From assembly GCF_026239555.1 (NCBI RefSeq), contig NZ_JAPIVP010000020.1, positions 1 to 64,000 of the forward strand: a stretch of DNA of 64,000 nt. The letters are read 5' to 3'. Below are positions 44,433 to 52,579 of the stretch, in pieces. How positions within the stretch are numbered: the first letter of the stretch is position 1; each line of letters starts with the position of its first letter. The DNA comes from Pedobacter sp. PF22-3. Lineage in GTDB: Bacteria > Bacteroidota > Bacteroidia > Sphingobacteriales > Sphingobacteriaceae. Both the position numbers and the translations under genes were made by a program. Under the pieces are notes generated by a model. That model ran no database searches, was not told where the DNA came from, and was given only the letters and a program-made list of their open reading frames with translations.

Positions 44433-45755
44433 TTAAAAGCTTGTTATTCCTATCCTCGAGCCATGATTGGCATATCTATTACCTATCATATCCACAATTT
44501 CTTTTTTTAGAAGAAAAAGGGATGTCCCTAGTTTCTTATCATTTGGCGAAGCTGTAAAAATAAAATTAAAGTTAACCCATATCTGAAATTCCTTTTTATC
44601 CAAAAAAAATGTTCCAACTTCCATACTACTTTCCCTTGGAGATTCAATTAATTTTTTATCTATTTTGTCTACAACTATTCCATAAATATATTTGTGTAAA
44701 CGACTTTTGTTCTGAGAATAATCACAAGCAGAACTTATTTCAATCGCAACAAATTTTGAAGATTTTAATAGTTTCGAGATTTGCTCTAAACGAACAGCTT
44801 TCTCACTTTCTTTAAATCCACTTTTGAAAGGGATAACATATTTCACCCATTCTTCATAGCTTTTTGAAAACTCTTTTTCAAATCTCTTACTATGTTTTAC
44901 AATATTTATTACTATTCCTCGAGACTCTTTATCTAAAATTGTTTTATCTATATGAAAAATAGCATTTAACTCACTTTCCTTAAATCCTTCTGGAATTGAA
45001 ATATCTTTCCTAATCACTGCGTTTTTTAGACTTTTGAGAAATGAAGGCCACTTTGAAGAAATTTCCGCTTTCAAAATTTGATGATTCATTATTTGTGAAA
45101 GTGCTTCATATACAGCCCGACCTGGATTTTGCTTCGCGTGTTCAAATCCTAAGGTTTGAACTGCAATATTGGAGAATATGAGTTCAAAGTTTTTTGCAAA
45201 AATCTCATTTTCTCCCCACTTATCTTGATTAGGGATAATTTTATAAATCTGTTGAATTGCCATAATGGAAGCACGGCTTAAATTCCCTTCAAACTCGAAC
45301 AGTAATTGTAAAATTTCATCATTTAAAATTTTATCTAATTTAGATTTGAGTAAGGAATCTGTATCTGTCAAAAATTCGTCCTTGTCTATGCAATTTATCA
45401 AAAATGGTTTGGGTATATTATTTGAATGTCGAATCTGGATGAATTTTTTAAAGTCATCTATCAAAGAGGTATTGGATGTCCAAAAAATCAACGCAAAAGG
45501 CCCATTATCTACATGAATGTATTGTTTTATTGCAGCGGCTAAGCTATTAAAGATTTGGGGATTAGAACTTCCACCACTAGGATTTATATTAATATCAAAA
45601 AAAGCAACTTTAATATCTTTTAATGGTTCACTATAAAATGCATCGTATTTAAAAGCTCTACAACCGATTCCATTATCGTGAAATTGTTTACTAAGCTTAT
45701 TTAGATGATCATCAATATCATCAACGATGATAAATTTATTTTGAGGCGTTAACAT
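44433..45755 (-). CDS. Receiver-like (response-regulator-type) protein
   Basis: A 440-residue protein. The first 130 residues look like a receiver domain: FIIVDDIDDHL (acidic pair D12-D13), VAFFDI (candidate phospho-acceptor D54), ALIFWTSN (switch residue T93 or S94) and INCIDKDEF (Lys125). The spacing is close to that of CheY-type domains. The remaining 310 residues are mixed helices and strands with no DNA-binding domain I can name, so the output is unlikely to be plain transcription. The gene follows the GHKL ATPase gene at a distance of 6 bases, matching a kinase-receiver pair. The phospho-transfer is inferred. Confidence 0.7.
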   Translation of the reverse strand: MLTPQNKFIIVDDIDDHLNKLSKQFHDNGIGCRAFKYDAFYSEPLKDIKVAFFDININPSGGSSNPQIFNSLAAAIKQYIHVDNGPFALIFWTSNTSLIDDFKKFIQIRHSNNIPKPFLINCIDKDEFLTDTDSLLKSKLDKILNDEILQLLFEFEGNLSRASIMAIQQIYKIIPNQDKWGENEIFAKNFELIFSNIAVQTLGFEHAKQNPGRAVYEALSQIMNHQILKAEISSKWPSFLKSLKNAVIRKDISIPEGFKESELNAIFHIDKTILDKESRGIVINIVKHSKRFEKEFSKSYEEWVKYVIPFKSGFKESEKAVRLEQISKLLKSSKFVAIEISSACDYSQNKSRLHKYIYGIVVDKIDKKLIESPRESSMEVGTFFLDKKEFQIWVNFNFIFTASPNDKKLGTSLFLLKKEIVDMIGNRYANHGSRIGITSF

Positions 45756-45761
45756 ATCTAG

Positions 45762-48119
45762 CTAGGGGTTTGGAAAAACTAATGCTACAACAGCACCATT
45801 GTATACTTTAGGAATATCTAATTCGGTAGGATCTGGGAATAATAATTTACCTCCAACCATTTCCATAACAATATTTACAAAATACAAGCCGAGTCCCATT
45901 CCTCCTGGTCTGGTGGTTCTAAACGGAAAAATCAAATCTTCTGGTTCCATATTAAATCCTGGACCATTATCAGCAATAATTATAGCTGGGCCACTAAAAT
46001 TTTTTATGTCAGATGTAATAAATATACCAGATTTAAAGTCAGATGTTTGAAGCTCTTTTTTGACACTAACCCAATAAATGGAGTTATCAATAATATTTGA
46101 AACGGAACTTAACAGCAAATTGCCCGGGCCTTTAACCATAAAATCAGGAGATTCTCCAGAAATAAGCGGGCTTGAAAATATTATTTTGTGATACCCAAAT
46201 CTAGGACCATTTATATCTTTTGCCCTCACAACTAATTTGCTAGCTTCAATAGAAATATTCTTGTTCTGTTTTAGCAGTGGCGAAAAGTTTTCTAATAGTT
46301 GAATTAAATTCTTGACTCTTTCTTTAATAAGTGGTAAGTCTAAATTATTATTCAAATCAGTATTAATAAACTTAACTTCCCTATCGACCTCATGAAAAAC
46401 TATACCTAAATTAATTCCCGACATTCCAGAATTTACCATAACATCTCTCATGTCGTTATAATCTTTCTGAACACGTTTCATCAATGGGGCTAGTTCTTTA
46501 TCAAGTTTTTTTTCTTTTAACTTAGCGGACAACTCATCAATAGTCTCAGAAAATCCAATTTTCTTAACTGGTTTGATATCTTCTAAATAATTTTTAATCT
46601 TTTCCCTATCTGAAATTGCGGTTCTCTGAAATAAATCAAAAACTTCATTACATATGGCCTTAAATTTTTTAAAATATATGTTATCGTCAAAACCCTCTCT
46701 GTTTGTTTTTTCTACTAGGCCCTTATGACTACTAGACATATTTATCTGTACAGAACCTATCACTGTATTTTTACTAAACCGCTCGCCTAATTTTTGAACT
46801 CTTGCTAGATCTAGACCTAACCAATCATCTCCAGGCTCACCATAGTTGTAAACTCTGATACCATCTCTAAAGACTCTTACACCGGAGTTTTCTCTAATAA
46901 ATGATTTTATAGCATTTGTTTGACCAAAAGCATTCAGCACGGGGGTAAGTAAATTATATACATAAAATCGCCCCTTTATTTCACCAATTCCGTTTAGATC
47001 ACTTTCTTTGAGATGTTTTTGTTTGTGATCAAATAGATCATCCTTATTACTAATTTTTAATCGATTCTCTTCAGGTGATGAATTTTGAGAATTACGATCT
47101 ATGCCGAAATTATTAGGTGGACGAAAAAGGTAGCTCCATTTAATTTCTGAATTAGAATTTATTTCAAAATCAAAATAGTAAAGTGACTCATTGAGAATTT
47201 CATTTGGGTCTTTTACATCCTCAAACCAAGATTGATGATAATCGTTGGCATTTATTTCTACACTAAAACTATCAATATTTTGAAAGGGGTTTATTATTGA
47301 TAATGTCTTCCTAGCAAGTTCTCTTAGATCCCTTCTTGTCCAGTTTTCCTTTTTTAAGTCAGAAATAATTATTCTCGTACCTTGATTTTTTTTGGGAAAA
47401 AGAGAACCTTCAATTCTTTCTATTTCAACACTTGTGTCTTGAATATATTCTGCTTCGTCAATTAACTTTTGCCAATTAATAGTTATCCTACTCGAGAAAT
47501 TTTCCTCTAAGGTTTTTGTCTCAAGAACTATCTTTTTTCCTAATTTATGAACTGCTAATCTTCCTACTCCCTTTTCTCCTAACGAAATTCTTTCAAATTT
47601 TTTACTTGGTTGACGTTTTATTCCTCTTTTGAAATCAGTACCAATTTCAAGCCAGACATTTGTCAACGTCTGCGGCGTCATACCATTTCCATCATCTTCT
47701 ATACTAATTGACTGCTCCGATGTATTCAAGTTAACTAATTCAATCAATACATTTTCAGCATCGGCATCGTATGCATTTTTAACTAATTCGAAAATGGCTA
47801 GATTATCACTTCCTATTAATTCGTCACCAAGTAGGCTAAGAATATGGCTTTTTGCTTTGAATGCGTATCCAACATTAATAATTACATTAATTATAGCTTT
47901 TTTGTCATTAATTAGACACTGTAATTTCTCAGTTCCATAGAAATCTGAATTAGGTTCATATGTAACAAAACTTCCTTCAACTGCTATCTTCCCATGTGAA
48001 TTGCCTGAAATTTGAATAGTTGTATTTGGTTCAATTTCAAGCCTGAAACTTAATCTGTTTCCTGGGGTAGTTTGGAAGAATAAGTCTTTGCCTTGAACAT
48101 ATTTGTATTCGTTTGACAT
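45762..48119 (-). CDS. Double GHKL ATPase: Hsp90/MORC-like plus histidine-kinase-like
   Basis: A 785-residue soluble protein. Residues 1-83 look like a small Ig/cadherin-like beta domain (VTYEPNSDFYGTEKLQCLIND). A Bergerat-fold ATPase of Hsp90/MutL/MORC type follows: E111-L-V-K-N115-A-Y-D-A-D, EDDGNGM (142-147) and GEKGVGRL (181-188). A second-domain transducer-like region runs to about 500. Next is a coiled segment with LGIVFHEVDREV, resembling a kinase H-box. A second ATPase of histidine-kinase type ends the protein (SNIIDNSIYW, IIADNGPGF, FRTTRPGGMGLGL). Prokaryotic MORC/MutL-like ATPases beside cytosine methylases were described by Iyer and colleagues (2008). It is 3 bases from the methylase gene. 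Confidence 0.85.
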   Translation of the reverse strand: MSNEYKYVQGKDLFFQTTPGNRLSFRLEIEPNTTIQISGNSHGKIAVEGSFVTYEPNSDFYGTEKLQCLINDKKAIINVIINVGYAFKAKSHILSLLGDELIGSDNLAIFELVKNAYDADAENVLIELVNLNTSEQSISIEDDGNGMTPQTLTNVWLEIGTDFKRGIKRQPSKKFERISLGEKGVGRLAVHKLGKKIVLETKTLEENFSSRITINWQKLIDEAEYIQDTSVEIERIEGSLFPKKNQGTRIIISDLKKENWTRRDLRELARKTLSIINPFQNIDSFSVEINANDYHQSWFEDVKDPNEILNESLYYFDFEINSNSEIKWSYLFRPPNNFGIDRNSQNSSPEENRLKISNKDDLFDHKQKHLKESDLNGIGEIKGRFYVYNLLTPVLNAFGQTNAIKSFIRENSGVRVFRDGIRVYNYGEPGDDWLGLDLARVQKLGERFSKNTVIGSVQINMSSSHKGLVEKTNREGFDDNIYFKKFKAICNEVFDLFQRTAISDREKIKNYLEDIKPVKKIGFSETIDELSAKLKEKKLDKELAPLMKRVQKDYNDMRDVMVNSGMSGINLGIVFHEVDREVKFINTDLNNNLDLPLIKERVKNLIQLLENFSPLLKQNKNISIEASKLVVRAKDINGPRFGYHKIIFSSPLISGESPDFMVKGPGNLLLSSVSNIIDNSIYWVSVKKELQTSDFKSGIFITSDIKNFSGPAIIIADNGPGFNMEPEDLIFPFRTTRPGGMGLGLYFVNIVMEMVGGKLLFPDPTELDIPKVYNGAVVALVFPNP

Positions 48120-48122
48120 AAA

Positions 48123-49382
48123 TTATGCTTGAAGTAGTCTTTTAATATATATCGCTATTCTCTCAGCCATTAAAGGGGGCACTGCGTTTCCGATTTGTTT
48201 AAACGCGGCAGTTCTACTTGTTCCTTCTTTAACTCCTTCAAAATAAAAATCATCAGGAAATGATTGTAATCTGGCAGCTTCTCTAACACTAATTGATCTA
48301 TTTTGATGAATGTCAGGATGAATGTAGTAATGGCCATCTTTAGCAATATGCGCGACAACTGTTTGTGAGCTTTCTAATTCCGGTGCAACAACTTTAAACC
48401 TATCGCAAAAGGTTGTTCTATTTTTATGAGTCTTAAGGTTATCAGGTAGATTATCATACTGCAACCTTTCATTTTTATTCAACCATAGTTCGACAGCAAT
48501 TTTATAAATTTCTTTATCTTGTTTAGTATTTGGCCTACATACATGTTGGGTTAAAACTTCTATGCCATTTCTTAACTTAGCATCATAGACATATGGATTT
48601 CCATCACATTTATAGCTGGCATATTTATTTACACCTTCACCTGCATTTAAAGATGGTAAATCGGCAAAAATATCACTGACCTTGGCTTTAATTTCAAAAG
48701 ATTCAAAATCGGGTACATTTAATTTTAAATGTCTTTTATGTCCAATTAAAATTATTCTTTTTCTTTTTTGCAAAACCCCATGTTTATCTGCTTCAAGTAT
48801 AAAGTCAGCTATCTCATATCCAAGATTACTAAACAATGTGACCATTGTTTTAAAATAACGACCTTCGTTCGCAGATTTTAAACCAAGAACATTCTCAAAT
48901 ACAAACATTTTAGGGTTGTATTTCTGCAAGTAATTAGCATATTGTAAAAAAAGATAGTTCCTAGGATCTGCAACCATTTTATCTTTCGATCTAGATCTAC
49001 CCGCTAACGAATATGCTTGACAAGGTGGACCACCTACGATGAGGTCTATTTCTCTACCTGAAGAATGTTTATCTAATTTTGAGAAAATTGTCTCATTGTT
49101 CTCTAAACCTATAGGTAAATTGATAACAGTATCAAGGATCTTACTAGGGATTAATGAGTACAATTCTTCTCTGGTAATTTTGCCTTCTAGATAAGCTATA
49201 TAATCTTTAATTCTGTTATTTTCTTTCAAGTGATAGTACGCAATCCTGGTTTTTAAAGTATAGCATGCGGCTTTATCCATTTCGACATGAGCAATTGCTT
49301 CGAAACCTGATCTTTTAAAGCCCTCTGAAAGTCCACCAGCTCCAGCAAAAAGGTCTATATAGTTAAAATTTTTATTATTCAT
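48123..49382 (-). CDS. C5-cytosine DNA methyltransferase (Dcm family)
   Basis: A 419-residue enzyme that transfers a methyl group from S-adenosylmethionine to carbon 5 of cytosine in a specific site. All main motifs are present: I (YIDLFAGAGGLSEGF), IV with the catalytic Cys (VGGPPCQAYS), VI (FENVLGL), VIII (QKRKRIILIG), IX (ISVREAARLQSFPDDF) and X (QIGNAVPP). The target-recognition region lies around 250-340 and does not reveal the site. No restriction endonuclease gene is recognisable in the operon, so it either marks self-DNA for the downstream genes or acts as a sensor component. AAGGAG lies 14 bases before the ATG, unusual for this genome. Confidence 0.95.
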   Translation of the reverse strand: MNNKNFNYIDLFAGAGGLSEGFKRSGFEAIAHVEMDKAACYTLKTRIAYYHLKENNRIKDYIAYLEGKITREELYSLIPSKILDTVINLPIGLENNETIFSKLDKHSSGREIDLIVGGPPCQAYSLAGRSRSKDKMVADPRNYLFLQYANYLQKYNPKMFVFENVLGLKSANEGRYFKTMVTLFSNLGYEIADFILEADKHGVLQKRKRIILIGHKRHLKLNVPDFESFEIKAKVSDIFADLPSLNAGEGVNKYASYKCDGNPYVYDAKLRNGIEVLTQHVCRPNTKQDKEIYKIAVELWLNKNERLQYDNLPDNLKTHKNRTTFCDRFKVVAPELESSQTVVAHIAKDGHYYIHPDIHQNRSISVREAARLQSFPDDFYFEGVKEGTSRTAAFKQIGNAVPPLMAERIAIYIKRLLQA

Positions 49383-49427
49383 ACAAGTGAGCGTAACTCC
49401 TTGTTAAGGTATACTTTTATACTATAA

Positions 49428-49450
49428 AAATCAAATAAATATTAATTTGA
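49428..49450. promoter_or_regulatory. AT-rich dyad before the methylase operon
   Basis: ATCAAAT and ATTTGAT arms face each other across 8 bases. Closer to the gene, GTATAC and GTATA words (49409-49425) form a second weak dyad. These could be operator sites for an XRE or controller protein; no promoter box is certain. Confidence 0.3.
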
Positions 49451-49621
49451 TTTAGAGACACTTAAGTAAAATAATTTTCCGTAAATATTAATTTGAGGAT
49501 TAAAACCAAAAAACTTTCGAAAACTCTTTATACTTATATCCCACTTATGTAGCAATTGAGTATAGACTTTTTGTCTAGGATCCAGCATTACAGGAATGTG
49601 TACGTTTAATCGACACGCCAT
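49442..49621 (-). CDS. Possible 59-aa protein gene leading the methylase operon
   Basis: ATG at 49621 to TAA at 49442, same strand as the operon and 59 bases upstream of the methylase start. It encodes MACRLNVHIPVMLDPRQKVY, then TQLLHKWDISIKSFRKFFGF and a 19-residue end. An AAAGGAG-like purine run precedes the ATG by about 25 bases. The composition (basic, amphipathic) fits a small DNA-binding or regulatory protein, but no family is recognised. It could also be a relic or chance frame. Confidence 0.35.
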   Translation of the reverse strand: MACRLNVHIPVMLDPRQKVYTQLLHKWDISIKSFRKFFGFNPQINIYGKLFYLSVSKSN

Positions 49622-49725
49622 AACTATCCAAAAAAAAAATCCCCCTACTCCTTTTAGTTGTAAAGAAAATAATATTAACTTAATGCCAATTAATCTATTT
49701 TATTTACTTTTTTAAACTACAAGTT

Positions 49726-50472
49726 ATGTCTAAAACGAATGAGACCGGCCACGCCAAAAACGTAGCCAATTTCGAAACCCTTATTGCTTATTTAACCGGC
49801 TATGGCGCCGCTTACAATCCCAGCAATGTAAACATCCAGTTAAGCAGCTTAACCGAAAAAGCTGCCGCGGCAAAAACCATTAACGAGCAGGTTCACGATG
49901 CTGCCGCAAAAAACAGCAACGCCGTGGCCCTGCGCAATCTGGCTTTTCAGCCTTTAAAAAAGCTGAGCACCCGCATAGTAAATGCAATAAAAGCGAGCGA
50001 TGTACCGCAACAGGTAATTGATAATGCCATTACCAACAACCGCAAAATTCAGGGCCAGAGGGCATCAGTAAAGTTAACCGACGAAGAAAAACAGAAACTG
50101 GCCGCAAGCGGCACCGTTGTTAACCAAGTATCGGCCTCGCAACAAAGTTTCGATAGCCAGCTCGATACCTTCGATAAACAGATCAAGCTGTTGGCTACCA
50201 TCCCCAACTATGCACCCAATGAAGTAGAGTTGCAACAGGCTACCCTTACCACCTTATATAACGATTTATTGCAGAAAAACCGCGATGTGGTAACCAAAAC
50301 ATCCGAGTTGAGTACCCTTAGGCTTAACCGCAATAAAATTCTATACGATGCTAACACAGGTATAGTGGCACTCGCTTTAGATGCCAAGAATTATAGCAAA
50401 TCGTTATTTGGTGTAAGTACACCGCAGTACAAACAAATTTCGGGCATTGCGTTTAAAACGATAAAAATTTAG
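49726..50472 (+). CDS. Unrecognised coiled-coil protein, 248 aa
   Basis: A soluble, largely helical protein: long amphipathic helices (IQLSSLTEKAAAAKTINEQV, QQSFDSQLDTFDKQIKLLA, ATLTTLYNDLLQKNRDVVTK), no signal peptide, no Cys and few aromatic residues. GC content is higher and base use unlike the neighbouring AT-rich island, so the island ends before it. The start ATG at 49726 begins MSKTNETGHAKNVANF. I do not know a function; a scaffold or filament role is possible from the coiled-coil content. A terminator follows. Confidence 0.75.
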   Translation: MSKTNETGHAKNVANFETLIAYLTGYGAAYNPSNVNIQLSSLTEKAAAAKTINEQVHDAAAKNSNAVALRNLAFQPLKKLSTRIVNAIKASDVPQQVIDNAITNNRKIQGQRASVKLTDEEKQKLAASGTVVNQVSASQQSFDSQLDTFDKQIKLLATIPNYAPNEVELQQATLTTLYNDLLQKNRDVVTKTSELSTLRLNRNKILYDANTGIVALALDAKNYSKSLFGVSTPQYKQISGIAFKTIKI

Positions 50473-50512
50473 CCTGTAATGAAAAAAATCATCCCAACCC
50501 TACATACTTCTT

Positions 50513-50550
50513 AAAACAGCAACAGAAATAAAATCGGTTGCTGTTTTTAT
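50513..50550 (+). terminator. Terminator of the 248-aa protein gene
   Basis: AAAACAGCAAC pairs with GTTGCTGTTTT around a 14-base loop, followed by T-rich sequence. It lies 40 bases after the stop. Confidence 0.75.
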
Positions 50551-50564
50551 TTAAAGGGCACCCT

Positions 50565-50990
50565 GCAAAGGGTTAACTGCAGTTATCATATTATTCACTG
50601 CAAACTAAAAACGGTTAACTGCCAGCTAAAAATAACCTACCTCTCCGATAAAGTTTTGAACTGCGCTGGTAAAACCATCAACTGCAAGCGTAAATCTGTC
50701 AACGGCAAATTTAATGTTGTTAACTGCTCCTATAAAACTATCAACTGCAAACATAAACCTGCCAGCCGCAAGTATAATGTTGTTAACTGCGCCGATAGAA
50801 CGGTTAACTGCAAGTTCAGAACTATTAGGTGCGCTAACAATGCTGCCATCAGCAAGTATAAACCTATCAACTGCAAGTATAATATTATTAACTGCGTTGA
50901 TAGTGCTGTTAACTGCTTTCATCATGATGTCATCGGTAAGCATAAAGCTGCCAACAAAAGGCATAATGATGTTAACTGCAATGTAGCTTA
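50565..50990. repeat. Degenerate 21-bp minisatellite
   Basis: About fifteen tandem units of 21 bases with a GTTAACTGC or ATCAACTGC core. Because the period is a multiple of three and the unit lacks stops, several frames on both strands stay open. On the minus strand (50626-50964, 112 residues) the translation is a clean heptad repeat such as AVNNIIL-AVDRFIL-AVNRSIG. Units differ by 3-6 bases each. It may be non-coding; a heptad-repeat protein is the alternative. It is not a CRISPR array: no spacers. Confidence 0.75.
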
Positions 50991-51843
50991 AAGACAGTTC
51001 AAAGACTTCTCCCTGCCTTTACGGTCAGGCACTACAGCCTAAATAACGGTAATTACAAGATCATTCGCCCCTACATTACTATACTCCTCAAAAAAAATCG
51101 TCATTGCGAGGAGGAACGACGAAGCAATCTTTCACGCTAATAATCCCTGCTATAAAGATTGCTTCGTCGGCTGAAAAAGCCTCCTCGCAATGACGGATTT
51201 ATTGGTGAAATAACTACCGTGTTAGAAACTATCCTATACAACATGCTATCTGCACCCTGCTACCCGGCCTGGCAGATTTCCGCCGGAAAAAGCACGGAAA
51301 TCTTTGCAGTTCCTCCTCATAACCCCACAGCCCAAGGCAGGATCAAAGCGGGAGCGGTGGGGTATAAACCTATCAACTGCAAGTATAATGTTGTTAACTG
51401 CTTTCATCATGATGTCATCGATAAGCATAAAGCTGCCAACAAAAGGCATAATGATGTTAACTGCAATGTAGCTTAAAGACAGTTCAAAGATTTCTCCCTG
51501 CCTTTACGGGCAGGCACTACAGTCTAAATAACGGTAATTATAACATCCTTCATCCCTACATTACTATACTCCGCAAAAAAAATCGTCATTGCGAGGAGGA
51601 ACGACGAAGCAATCTTTCACGCTAATAATCCCTGCTATAAAGATTGCTTCGTCGGCTGAAAAAGCCTCCTCGCAATGACGGATTTATTGGTGAAATAACT
51701 ACCGTGTAAGAAACTATCTTTAACATTACGCTATCAGCTCCCTGCTATCCGGCCTGGCAGATTTCCGCCGGAAAAAGCACGGAAATCTTTGCAGTTCCCC
51801 TCATACCTCACAGCCCAAGGCAGGATCAAAGCGGGAGCGATGG
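50857..51843. repeat. Direct duplication, period 485 bp
   Basis: The segment from about 50858 to 51361 is repeated at 51363-51843 (markers at 50941 and 51426, and at 51101 and 51586, both 485 apart). Copy 1 holds one extra minisatellite unit. Each copy includes the end of the minisatellite, a CGTCATTGCGAG-type palindrome (51099-51195 and 51584-51680) and an AGATTTCCG...CGGAAATCT stem unit. Confidence 0.85.
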
Positions 51844-52500
51844 GATAAGTAAGGATAAGAGCCTCGATGCTGCCGCTATCAAGATTTCCGTAGCTTTTTA
51901 CAAGGAAGGATGCAAGCCTTGATTTTTTGTTACTTTTGGATCAAGCCAAAAGTAAGAGCCCTTCGGTGGCGGCGAACCGAGGCAAGGCTTGGCGAAAGGG
52001 AAAAACTTTTAATTGTCATTCTGAACGAAGTGAAGAACCCGTAGGCTCTGCGAAGCAAATCTTTAGATCAAAAGATCCTTCGCTGCGCTCAGGATGACAG
52101 CAAAAGAAGAACCCCCCTCTACTCCATGCGATCTGCATCCTGCTGCCCGGCCTAGGATATGATGGAAGGAGAAAACGTTAAAGCTTTTGCACCTCCTTTC
52201 AACCTACCACTGCCCAGAGGCAGCACGCCCTCCCCGATCCTTCATCGGGGCTTGTGCTGACGACCTGAAAGCTTTGACGAATTTATCCAACATCAGATCC
52301 AAGCCTTGATCTTTTGTTTCTTTTCTATCAAGAGAAAAGAAAGAGCCCTTCGGTGGCGGTGAACCGAGGCAAGCCGGAGCTAGGGCAAGAAAACCTTTAA
52401 TTTTCATTCTGAACGTAGTGAAGAACCCGTAGGCTCTGCGAAGCAAATCTTTCAGTTAAAAGATACTTCGCTGCCCTCAGGATGACAGCAAATAATAAGG
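51844..52500. repeat. Cluster of palindromic spacer repeats, right of the island
   Basis: Non-coding modules matching the left cluster at 38.9-40.0 kb: the end of the AGATTTCCG unit (to about 52010), TCATTCTGA-type hairpins at 52014-52099 and 52402-52487, and the CTATCTGC/CCGATCCTTCATCGG unit at 52127-52322. Frames such as 52204-52446 on the minus strand are repeat-derived and should not be annotated. Confidence 0.85.
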
Positions 52501-52579
52501 CAAGACCAAGTGAAAGAATTGAATTAAAATGATTAAATAACAGCTGGCTTTTGGTATTTTTACCCCATCTAAACCCACC

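Noticed and set aside
48123..49382. Ordinary type II restriction-modification pair
   Set aside because: No restriction endonuclease-like gene is adjacent; the downstream genes are ATPase, receiver-like, DGQHR-like and HEPN-like.
50565..50990. CRISPR array
   Set aside because: The units are contiguous 21-mers with no unique spacers and no cas genes nearby.
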